NCBI GenBank assembly: GCA_016840125.1
Contig: JAEOSY010000082.1
Span: forward strand, 1-21,870
Source of the DNA: Candidatus Helarchaeota archaeon
GTDB lineage: Archaea > Asgardarchaeota > Lokiarchaeia > Helarchaeales > HEL-GB-A
DNA length: 21,870 bases
Direction of reading: 5' to 3'
Under the pieces are notes generated by a model, which was given only the letters and a program-made list of their open reading frames with translations, had not been told where the DNA came from and searched no databases. A program made the position numbers and the translations under genes. Of the stretch, positions 15,037 through 21,607 are shown piece after piece; positions within the stretch are counted from its first letter, which is position 1, and the number at the start of each line of letters is the position of its first letter.

Positions 15037-15580
15037 ATGGATCAAAATAATTCGTAACATTTTCATCATAAAGAATGGAGTCCCTCTACTAACTCGGAAT
15101 TTTGGGGAATGTCAATCCCTCGGTTCAGACGTTCAATTAATAAGTGGCTTTATCAGCGCACTTCAGTCATTCTCAGAAGAAGTCACAAAATCTGAAATAA
15201 AATCCATCAAATTTGAAGAATTCAACTTCAATTTTTTTAAGACATCTGAGTTAACCGACATTCTTTTTGTCTTTGTTTCAGAGATGGCGGATGATCCAGC
15301 TGAAATTCAATTTAAAATAAAACGTATTGCAGCTCTATTTAGTGACTTGCACAATGACGATGCTAAGCAATTTAATGGGAATACTGAAAAATTTGATACC
15401 TTTGGTGACACTCTCATCGCAATGAATTTAGCCCAAAAAAACTGTGGCGGGCGTCCTGAATGTGAAGGCTGTCCAAATAGTCTTAAAACTAGTAAAATTC
15501 TCGATGCTTTCAAAAAGGATAAAAGGAGCTTTCTTACCCGGATTAAATCCTTCTTTAGGAGAGCAAAAAAAAGAGATTAA
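15037..15580 (+). CDS. Longin/roadblock-like domain protein with a frameshift near its start, about 180 aa
   Basis: The main frame, read to TAA 15578-15580, encodes RNIFIIKNGVPLLTRNFGEC, then QLISGFISALQSFSEEV, EIKSIKFEEFNF and DILFVFVSEMADDP. This is the pattern of the longin/roadblock-like domains frequent in Asgard proteins and linked to small-GTPase regulation. The open frame reaches back to the SDR stop with no ATG, GTG or TTG before the ATG at 15284, which lies in the middle of the domain. Removing one A from the AAAA run at 15044-15047 joins ATG 15037 to the domain as MDQIIRNIFIIKNG. The tail has a cysteine motif (NCGGRPECEGCP) and a strongly basic end (FFRRAKKRD), perhaps for membrane contact. 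It is either frameshifted, mis-sequenced, or translated by a frameshift. Confidence 0.65.
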
Positions 15581-15966
15581 GATTGTAGTTTTGAAGCGAA
15601 TTTTTGCATGATCGGGACGCAGACAGTATTCAATGCTAAGAGCTCATGGAAATTCCCCCGAATCCAGATTTTCCCCTCGGTCATTGCCGTCTTGGTATAT
15701 TCGAAACCTTTGAGTAGGAAGTTATACCACGTTTCCGGATCGGTGAGGATAATTGTCTCGCTGGCAGGGTATTCTCCCAGACCGAATTTAGCAGTCCCAT
15801 CTCTCATGAAGATAAGGTGGTATTTTTTCGCCCCGAAATCGAACCCGATTATCTTCCCGTAATAGTTGCTCACCCACTTCCTGACGCGTTTTTGAAAGCG
15901 CTCCTTGCTATTTATCTGTTCTATGGTGTCTCTGAGGATTTGTTCCATATCCGATACTGTTACCAT
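15577..15966 (-). CDS. SCP2-like sterol/lipid-carrier domain protein (operon B), 129 aa
   Basis: It has the same architecture as the operon A copy: an N-terminal charged helix, KWVSNYYGKIIGF, then the SCP2 core YHLIFMRDGTAKFGLGEYP, ETIILTDPETWYNFLLKGFE and EGKIWIRGNFHELLALNTV. It is closer to the standard SCP2 pattern (titls-d-p-e-t-w ... G-K-i-x-i-x-G-d) than the operon A copy and may be the less diverged one. It is expected to bind a hydrophobic ligand in the cytosol. It is the last gene of operon B, with its ATG 9 nt after the stop of small protein 2 and GTGAGGATT as ribosome binding site. Its stop overlaps by 4 nt the 3' end of the longin-like gene on the other strand. Confidence 0.78.
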   Translation of the reverse strand: MVTVSDMEQILRDTIEQINSKERFQKRVRKWVSNYYGKIIGFDFGAKKYHLIFMRDGTAKFGLGEYPASETIILTDPETWYNFLLKGFEYTKTAMTEGKIWIRGNFHELLALNTVCVPIMQKFASKLQS

Positions 15967-15975
15967 GTTTAATCC

Positions 15976-16242
15976 TCACTTGGATTTCTTCTCTATCCAA
16001 AGTTCCAGGGCTTCTTTCACTGCTGCTTGGACATTGATGGGGTTGATGCCGTCAGGACCGTACTCTTGCTTTAGTACAGCCCGGAACTTGTCAGCGAAGT
16101 CCCAATCCAAGATCAATGAGACCCGAAATTTCTGATTATCAATGAAATACTTCGTTAATGCGGGAAAATATTTGGTAATCATCGGTTGATATTTTTCTAT
16201 GTCTTCTTCAGTAATGCGCGGCATTCCCAGCCATTCACTCAT
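15976..16242 (-). CDS. Small conserved protein 2, possible ribbon-helix-helix fold (operon B), 88 aa
   Basis: Paralogue of the 84-aa protein of operon A. Strictly shared blocks are MSEWLG-x-PRI, EDIEKYQP, a KYF-x-DNQK stretch, and the strand-helix-helix part (RVSLILDWDFADKFRAVLKQ, then VQAAVKEALELWIEKK). The four-residue insertion before the last helix is the main difference. Its ATG overlaps the stop of small protein 1 by 4 nt, with AGGAGG as ribosome binding site, so the two are translationally coupled. The conserved first 20 residues, without an obvious fold, may be a binding segment for the SCP2-like or nitroreductase partner (inference). Function unknown. Confidence 0.7.
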   Translation of the reverse strand: MSEWLGMPRITEEDIEKYQPMITKYFPALTKYFIDNQKFRVSLILDWDFADKFRAVLKQEYGPDGINPINVQAAVKEALELWIEKKSK

Positions 16243-16478
16243 TTTAAGTCCTCCTTTTTTAGTTTAATTACAGGGGATGAAAATTTGGGCCAGTCGATGA
16301 CGAATCGACGCGCTCCGGGTCCTCCACGGTACCAACTTCCCCAGTAGAGATTTCCATCTTCGGGGAACATTTCGAGAATTAACTCACAAAACCGTTTTAA
16401 ACTCAACCCATTCTCTTTTGCCATATGCTCTAACTGCTCAGTCGCATCCTTTTTAATATTTAAATTCAAATCTTCCAT
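16239..16478 (-). CDS. Small conserved protein 1, ribbon-helix-helix-like (operon B), 79 aa
   Basis: Starts MEDLNLNIKKDATEQLEHMA, then KENGLSLKRFCELILEMF: a strand and two helices as in RHH DNA-binding proteins. The second half, YWGSWYRGGPGARRFVIDWP and SSPVIKLKKEDLK, matches the operon A copy in G-x-W, GPG, ID-x-PK and VIKLK. The ATG is 21 nt after the nitroreductase stop, with AGGTGAAAG upstream, so it follows that gene in the same transcript. It overlaps small protein 2 by 4 nt. It may bind the promoter of either operon or form a complex with its neighbours; the sequence cannot decide. Confidence 0.68.
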   Translation of the reverse strand: MEDLNLNIKKDATEQLEHMAKENGLSLKRFCELILEMFPEDGNLYWGSWYRGGPGARRFVIDWPKFSSPVIKLKKEDLK

Positions 16479-16499
16479 TATTCTTTCACCTATAATTCA

Positions 16500-17948
16500 T
16501 TAATCCTTGATATGTTGGGGAACATAATGATTGCCCCAGGTTTCCTCGAACACGAGGGTGGAAAGAGGAAATCGTCGTGGGGGTTTCGGGGATTCATTCG
16601 GCTCACCTATACAAAATGCACCCAACGGCTCCCAAGAACGCGGGATTGCTAAATGATCACATAGGATCTCTTGCCGCCGAATATCGCTCATCGGGAAAAC
16701 GTTGAAGGCACCACCCAAACCAAGCGCGTGTGTCGCTAACCACATGTTCTGCAGCCCGGCGCCCGTTGCCGCAGCCCAGATGTGGTCAATTCCACCTGCA
16801 ATCGATCCCGGATACTCAAACCAAGACGTTCGGGAATAGCACGGGATGATAATGGTGTTACAATCACCTGGATATTTCCAGATCTCGGATCTCATGAGTT
16901 CGAGATGTTCCAACTTATCCTCCTGTGGAATGCCCAAGGCGTCCATGTGCCCGCTCTGGATCTGAAATTGCCCCATTCGGTATGCTAGGTTATGGAACTC
17001 GCGATTAAACTCCATGATCATGTCCTTGGTAGCTTGATTTTGGATCACGAGGAATCTAAAATGATTTAGGTTTTCAGGGTTTGGACACCATTTGATTGTG
17101 TCCAAAATCTTCTCTAACTTCCACCGAGGAACTTCCACATCGCGTTTAAATTGTCGAACACTCCGCCGCTTGTGGATCGCGTCCGATAAATTCACCCGAG
17201 GCAATTCGCCAATCATGTAATTCTCTTCAAATCCCATGCGAACCCAGCGTTCGCCCCACGTCTCCTTAAAAACCAATCCCTCAAAGGGAGCGCGAGAGGG
17301 TCCAAGCATCCGCGCATGTTCAGGCGTACCTACGGCGAACGCACCCAATGGGATCCACGAAGGAGGGATACACATTAATTCGGAGAACAATTCGCGCCGT
17401 CTAGCGTCTGAAAGGGGCATCGCATTGAACCCTGCACCTAGCCCGAGGCTGTAAATAGTCAACCACATATTCTGCAAACTCATGCCGATGGACATGGGCC
17501 ACCCGGCATCTTGCGAACCGACGGTTGCGTAACTGTCCATCCACGCCCCTTTACTGAAACAGGGCACGATGATGAAGTTCGCTTCTTTGGGGTATTCCCA
17601 GAGAACCCCTGTCTGCGTATACTCCGCTATCCCCGTCAAGCGATCCTTTGGAACATACCAGAGGTGCCCAAAGAAGATCTGGGCAGATGCTCCGAAGATC
17701 AAGTGTGCCATCTCTCGCCCGAAATCAGCTAATAAGTTCCGCATTGCATCGCTCTTTATTAGGAGAAATCGCCATGGTTGGGCGTTGTTCGGGGAGGGCG
17801 CCCAACGTGCTGCTTCGAGAATTACCTCAACTTTCTCATCTGAGACGGGTAAAGGTTTCCCGTTATCGTCAGTCTTAAATCTTCGCGTGCTCCGTCGCCC
17901 GTAAATAGCTTCAAACAGTTCCATCTCGAGTATATCCGAACCTGACAT
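16500..17948 (-). CDS. Tandem double-nitroreductase-domain protein (operon B), 482 aa
   Basis: Two complete nitroreductase domains are fused (about 8-235 and 252-475). Domain 1 has YGRRSTRRF (16-24) and APSPNNAQPWRF (50-61), both classical FMN-site motifs. Domain 2 has HKRRSVRQF (259-267) and CPNPENLNHFRF (288-299). Each half then has GLGAGFNAMPLSDARRREL-like or GLGGAFNVFPMSDIRRQE-like C-terminal FMN contacts. Unlike the operon A copy, both halves look intact. Nitroreductases normally work as dimers with FMN at the interface, so the fusion may be an internal pseudo-dimer. The substrate is unknown. It is the first gene of operon B, with GGAAGTGA as ribosome binding site 8 nt before the ATG at 17948 and a TATA-like TAGTATAAAG further upstream on the minus strand. 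Confidence 0.88.
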   Translation of the reverse strand: MSGSDILEMELFEAIYGRRSTRRFKTDDNGKPLPVSDEKVEVILEAARWAPSPNNAQPWRFLLIKSDAMRNLLADFGREMAHLIFGASAQIFFGHLWYVPKDRLTGIAEYTQTGVLWEYPKEANFIIVPCFSKGAWMDSYATVGSQDAGWPMSIGMSLQNMWLTIYSLGLGAGFNAMPLSDARRRELFSELMCIPPSWIPLGAFAVGTPEHARMLGPSRAPFEGLVFKETWGERWVRMGFEENYMIGELPRVNLSDAIHKRRSVRQFKRDVEVPRWKLEKILDTIKWCPNPENLNHFRFLVIQNQATKDMIMEFNREFHNLAYRMGQFQIQSGHMDALGIPQEDKLEHLELMRSEIWKYPGDCNTIIIPCYSRTSWFEYPGSIAGGIDHIWAAATGAGLQNMWLATHALGLGGAFNVFPMSDIRRQEILCDHLAIPRSWEPLGAFCIGEPNESPKPPRRFPLSTLVFEETWGNHYVPQHIKD

Positions 17949-17966
17949 TCAAACTTCACTTCCTAT

Positions 17967-18000
17967 CATCGAAAGAAAATTGAGGGTCGCCGTCCTTCGA
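17967..18000 (-). promoter_or_regulatory. Hairpin-forming inverted repeat in the operon B leader
   Basis: CATCGAA and TTCGATG, separated by about 20-23 nt, lie just before the operon B start and could form a stem in its leader RNA or bind a dimeric regulator. Confidence 0.3.
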
Positions 18001-18145
18001 TGGTTGAAGAACCCCCTTTATACTAGATAATACTTTCTACTAGTGATAAGGTATTCTTTTTGGACTAAAATTTCAATAGATAATAAAAGTAAGTTTAACC
18101 CCAAAACTCTCAGATCTTCGAAAATTAAACAGATAGATTGTCAGT

Positions 18146-18200
18146 TTGATCGTACAATAATAAGGATATTTTTCCCTCAAAATTGATCGTACAATAATAA
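18146..18200. repeat. Direct repeat of 18 nt, two copies
   Basis: TTGATCGTACAATAATAA occurs exactly at 18146-18163 and at 18183-18200, 37 nt apart. Its core TTGATCGTACAA is a partial palindrome (TTG ... CG ... CAA). It lies about 200 nt upstream of the operon B start and just after the TrmB-like gene, so it is a candidate operator pair. Confidence 0.55.
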
Positions 18201-18235
18201 TGAGTGATTTACTATAGATCTGAAAATTGACGATG

Positions 18236-19063
18236 TTATTCAGATAAAATTGGCTCTCCTCGTTTCCAAATATCATCAAAATAAGGTACTAAATCTTCAT
18301 ATAGCTTTTTATTGACCATATAAATGGATAATAGAAAATCTTCGTACGGTTTGGTGGGATGTCTCATGAGTAATATCACTTTGTTAAGATCGAACAATCC
18401 GAAAGGAACCTGTATATCTTCTTTTAAAATACGTATCTGGTTTTTTGCATCAATTTTTCTGGGACGAGTACGAACCCAATCCATTATCTTTGCCTTTTCC
18501 TGATTGGACCTATAACCGATTATTAGTTTTGTTGTAATCTTCTTTTTTTTGAAATTCAAACTAATTTCTTCAGCCATTTTCCCGGTGGCCATTTTTTCCA
18601 ACATATTATCATCAATACAAATAAAAGAAGAAAAATCTACGAACCTAAACCTTGAAATATGCCTGTTGAAAATCTCAGATTCGTTGATTGTGACGTTCCA
18701 GAAAACTGCATCCGTTTCGTAGGTTTTTATTCTACTTTGCAAAAATTCTTTTAATTTGGGTAATTTACCCTTAAATCCAACATATTCTTCTCGCTTTTTT
18801 TGTCTCAAACTTTCAAGTGCTAAATCCAAGGCAACTGGGCGATATTTTTTTGGTCTCGATTGTTGAATTTCGATTAACCCTAAATCTTCCAACTTTTCTA
18901 ATATATTGTAGATTTTGCTAGAGGGAATATGGGTTTTTGAACAAATCTCTTTTGCTTCAGATAAATCCATCGATATTACTGTTAAATAGGTATAAATTTC
19001 ATTTTTTGATAAGCCAAATTCTCGTAAGATCTCATATTCAGTGAGATGATCATCTTCTGCCAT
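18236..19063 (-). CDS. TrmB-family transcriptional regulator, 275 aa
   Basis: The N-terminal winged helix-turn-helix is at about residues 8-75: LREFGLSKNEIYTYLTVI, then CSKTHIPSSKIYNILEKLEDLGLI and a wing with SRPKKYRPV. This is the TrmB pattern (Gly-Leu-Ser/Thr-x-x-E-x-x-x-Y). A coiled-coil linker follows (80-110), then a PLD-like C-terminal sensor domain (about 117-270) of the kind that binds sugars or other small ligands in this family. GAGGAAG is 5 nt upstream of the ATG. It lies upstream of operon B on the same strand and is divergent from the nitronate monooxygenase-like gene across 136 nt. It may therefore control either; the 18-nt repeats between it and operon B are possible targets. 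The ligand is unknown. Confidence 0.85.
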   Translation of the reverse strand: MAEDDHLTEYEILREFGLSKNEIYTYLTVISMDLSEAKEICSKTHIPSSKIYNILEKLEDLGLIEIQQSRPKKYRPVALDLALESLRQKKREEYVGFKGKLPKLKEFLQSRIKTYETDAVFWNVTINESEIFNRHISRFRFVDFSSFICIDDNMLEKMATGKMAEEISLNFKKKKITTKLIIGYRSNQEKAKIMDWVRTRPRKIDAKNQIRILKEDIQVPFGLFDLNKVILLMRHPTKPYEDFLLSIYMVNKKLYEDLVPYFDDIWKRGEPILSE

Positions 19064-19185
19064 AATCTTCCTCGAATCTACTTTATCTCATCGATTTTTT
19101 AATACGAATGTTTTTTTCAACAATTCCTTTCTACCATTTAGAAGTAGACAATTATTTTAAGTTTGTTTACTCCAGAGAATTATCT

Positions 19186-19193
19186 AAGGAGAC
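19186..19193 (+). promoter_or_regulatory. Ribosome binding site deciding a TTG start
   Basis: AAGGAGAC, with GGAG ending 8 nt before the TTG at 19200, fixes that codon as the start of the FMN enzyme. Confidence 0.7.
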
Positions 19194-19199
19194 GATTTT

Positions 19200-20228
19200 T
19201 TGATTCATACGGAATTATGTGATTTATTAAACATCAAACACCCGATAATCCAAGCCGGGATGGGACCATTCTCGACGAAGTTACTGGCGATTGCTGCATC
19301 CGAAGCTGGAACTTGTGGTTTAATAAGTCATTCTGGTGGTCCCTTAATGGGATTTGAAAAACCTGTACCCGAAATAATGGAGGATGCCATTGATGAAGTT
19401 GCTAAGAAAACGCAGTATACCTTTGGGGTAAATGTACGGGTCGCAAAAAATCAACCCGATGCGAAAAAATGTATCAAAATGATCTGTGATAAGGTGCAGG
19501 GCGACTCAGATCTCGCTAAAAAACTCAGGGTTGTAGTAACGTCTGCGGGGGATCCAATAGGTGGCACGAAAAAAGGTGGATCATGGACCCAACAATTGCA
19601 CAGATCTGGAATTCTCCATTTTCATGTGGCGGCAGCGACCAAGCATGCTTTAAGAATTCAGAAAGGTGGCTTGGACGGCGTCATCGCTTCAGGTTATGAA
19701 GCAGGTGGACATATCGCTTTAGATCCTGTACACACTTGGGTTTTACTTCAAGGGATTGTGAAAGCTGTAAAAATACCCGTCATTGCCGCTGGAGGAATGA
19801 CCGATGGGAAGAGTCTAGCTGCCGCACTCGCAATGGGCGCCGTTGGGATTCAAATGGGGACCCGGATGATCGCCACAAAAGAGAGTGATTTTAAAGATAA
19901 CTACAAAGAAGCCTTCACGGCTGCCCAGGAAACGGCTACTACCGTCATGCCAGGCTTCTTCTCCCCACATTGTCGTTATCTCGCCAATGAATGGACTGAA
20001 GGGCTAGAGAAAATGATGGCCGAGAATGCTTCTGAGGATGCTCTGCTAAAGTTTAAAGCGGAAGGGCGAAAATTAGCTGCCGAAATCGGGGATAAACGTG
20101 GAAGCCTTTTGTGCGGTCAAGTGACGGGATTAATTGAAGATGTTCCAACCGTAAAGGAATTAGTTGATAGAACCATTCAAGAAGCTGAAGAGATCATTAA
20201 AAAAATGCCCTCCTATATCAAATCCTAA
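19200..20228 (+). CDS. Nitronate monooxygenase/FabK-like FMN enzyme, 342 aa
   Basis: TIM-barrel FMN protein of the nitronate monooxygenase/2-nitropropane dioxygenase and enoyl-ACP reductase II group. It starts with LCDLLNIKHPIIQAGMGPFST, has the SHSGG loop (43-47), GYEAGGHIALD (165-175) with the active-site His171 of the family, IPVIAAGGMTDGKSLAAALA (193-212) and GAVGIQMGTRMIATKES, the FMN phosphate site. It could oxidise nitronates or reduce enoyl thioesters; the tools to separate these are not in the sequence. TTG 19200 is the start. It is divergent from the TrmB-like regulator and ends in a run of eight T. Confidence 0.88.
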   Translation: MIHTELCDLLNIKHPIIQAGMGPFSTKLLAIAASEAGTCGLISHSGGPLMGFEKPVPEIMEDAIDEVAKKTQYTFGVNVRVAKNQPDAKKCIKMICDKVQGDSDLAKKLRVVVTSAGDPIGGTKKGGSWTQQLHRSGILHFHVAAATKHALRIQKGGLDGVIASGYEAGGHIALDPVHTWVLLQGIVKAVKIPVIAAGGMTDGKSLAAALAMGAVGIQMGTRMIATKESDFKDNYKEAFTAAQETATTVMPGFFSPHCRYLANEWTEGLEKMMAENASEDALLKFKAEGRKLAAEIGDKRGSLLCGQVTGLIEDVPTVKELVDRTIQEAEEIIKKMPSYIKS

Positions 20229-20232
20229 TCAC

Positions 20233-20240
20233 TTTTTTTT
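20233..20240 (+). terminator. T-run terminator after the FMN enzyme gene
   Basis: Eight consecutive T, 4 nt after the stop codon of the nitronate monooxygenase-like gene. Confidence 0.45.
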
Positions 20241-20312
20241 AAGCATCATAAAAACCAATTATAAAGGATGGATACTAACAAATAAATTAACATAGACACG
20301 AGGCTGAGGTTT

Positions 20313-20900
20313 TTGAGCGATAGCAATAAAGTAAATAACCAAATGAATATAGCCAAAATTTTGATAATGGGATTAGATAACAGCGGTAAGACTTCCATTT
20401 TATTGAGTTTACAGCACGAAGTCAATTTGCTGACTTATTACTCATTAAAACCAACCCCTGGGTTAAATATTGTTACGATTGATAAAGAAGATAAGAAATT
20501 TATCATATGGGAATGTGGGGGGCAGCAACAATATCGAGACGAATATCTACAAAATTTGGAGAAATATATTCAGGAAACGAAAAAATTCATCTACGTTATT
20601 GATGTTCAAGATATTGACCGATATAATACGGCACTACAATATTTTGCTGACATCTTGAAAATGATGAGTAGCGAAGATATGAAAAATATTCAATTGAGTA
20701 TATTTTTGCATAAATTTGACCCTGGTCTTGACAAAAAGGAAGATTTCTCCTACAAAAAGATTTCATTACGACTTATCGATAGGATCAGTACTATCATTCC
20801 TTCAGATATTAACTATTATATATTTAGGACTACTATATACACGATCTTTGAAAAGAAGCTCCTCGAAAGCGTCGCGGATGAAATTTTTACTATTTTATGA
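20313..20900 (+). CDS. Small Ras-superfamily GTPase, Arf/Rag-like, 195 aa
   Basis: G-domain motifs in order: G1 GLDNSGKTS (20-28), G2 in PTPG (47-50, Thr48), G3 WECGGQQQYR (66-75) where the usual Asp of DxxGG is Glu67, and G4 HKFD (133-136) where Asn is replaced by His. WxxGGQ with a GLDNSGKT P-loop is Arf-like, while HKxD is the form found in Rag/Gtr GTPases. No C-terminal prenylation CaaX and no obvious lipid anchor is visible. Such GTPases are a hallmark of Asgard archaea. The TTG start (20313) has GAGG 9 nt upstream; the in-frame ATG at 20343 is an alternative. It is convergent with the hexapeptide protein, 15 nt away. Confidence 0.85.
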   Translation: MSDSNKVNNQMNIAKILIMGLDNSGKTSILLSLQHEVNLLTYYSLKPTPGLNIVTIDKEDKKFIIWECGGQQQYRDEYLQNLEKYIQETKKFIYVIDVQDIDRYNTALQYFADILKMMSSEDMKNIQLSIFLHKFDPGLDKKEDFSYKKISLRLIDRISTIIPSDINYYIFRTTIYTIFEKKLLESVADEIFTIL

Positions 20901-20915
20901 TACCGTATTCGCAAT

Positions 20916-21425
20916 TCATTGTGATTCTTTATATTTTTGAGCGATCTCTCTAAATGTTTTTTTGGCAATTTCCCTTATTGTGAGGTCCCGTTCTGTAATA
21001 TCTCGTTTCTCTTTGGCGGGAATTCCTACCCAGACTTTCCCCTTTGGTATCGTGCCTTTCGCGATGAAAGACATTGCTCCAATCATACACTCAGCCTTAA
21101 TCTTTACGCCAGGCATGATCAAGGATCTCGCCCCTATTATTGAATTTTCCCCAATAATCGCACCATGTATAATGGACCCAAAACCGATGAGACAATTCTC
21201 GCCAATTTTAGTCCGATTGCCAGCCGCAGGATTAATTATTACCCCATCCTGAATTACTGTTCCAGATTTTATAATTACAGGGGCAATATCTCCGCGAATA
21301 ACTCCACCTGGAAAAATTACAACATTTTTCTCGATCTGAACGTCCCCATAGACAACTACATCATCCGCAATCCATGTATTCGGATCTATTTCCGGTTTTT
21401 TCTCACCATAATTATAAGTTTTCAT
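20916..21425 (-). CDS. Gamma-carbonic-anhydrase-like hexapeptide protein, probably without carbonic-anhydrase activity, 169 aa
   Basis: Left-handed beta-helix with hexapeptide repeats from VVYGDVQIEKNVVIFPGG to GVKIKAECMIGAMSFI, then a C-terminal helix (TIREIAKKTFREIAQKYKES). It belongs to the YrdA/PaaY/gamma-CA group: VIRGD (Arg44, Asp46) and QDG (Gln59, Asp60) are kept. Against the Cam enzyme, the zinc ligand His81 corresponds to Asn65 here and His117 to Phe82; only His122 (His87) remains. Thus the usual three-His zinc site is not present. The ATG at 21425 has AAGGAG 8 nt upstream. Length is normal. It may act as an acyl- or acetyltransferase or a scaffold. Confidence 0.85.
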   Translation of the reverse strand: MKTYNYGEKKPEIDPNTWIADDVVVYGDVQIEKNVVIFPGGVIRGDIAPVIIKSGTVIQDGVIINPAAGNRTKIGENCLIGFGSIIHGAIIGENSIIGARSLIMPGVKIKAECMIGAMSFIAKGTIPKGKVWVGIPAKEKRDITERDLTIREIAKKTFREIAQKYKESQ

Positions 21426-21597
21426 CTTTTTCAGCTCCTTCGCTTCATTCTCTTTAATGCGAACATAAATTACTTTCTATCTTGTGTTTGGAAATTCTCC
21501 TTTTTCAAAAACGAATGATTTTTATTAAAAGTGAATGATGAATAGAATTACGTTTAAAAAAACTGCTTTTAATTTAATATGGGATATAAATCGAATG

Positions 21598-21604
21598 GGT
21601 GATC
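21598..21604 (+). promoter_or_regulatory. Ribosome binding site for the edge synthetase
   Basis: GGTGATC ends 3-4 nt before the TTG at 21608, a close match to the anti-Shine-Dalgarno sequence. Confidence 0.55.
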
Positions 21605-21607
21605 TCG

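Noticed and set aside
15284..15580. Treating the ATG at 15284 as the true gene start
   Set aside because: The longin-like domain clearly continues upstream in the same frame, so this ATG is internal.
11697..17948. Operon A and B as an assembly duplication
   Set aside because: The paralogues differ at most positions, gene order is permuted and motifs have diverged, so they are genuine separate genes.
18146..18200. Two-unit CRISPR-like array
   Set aside because: Only two 18-nt copies with a 19-nt gap, no cas genes and no further repeats.
18073..18279. Minus-strand 68-aa open frame after the TrmB-like gene
   Set aside because: It begins inside the TrmB-like gene in another frame, lacks a ribosome binding site, and covers the 18-nt direct repeats.
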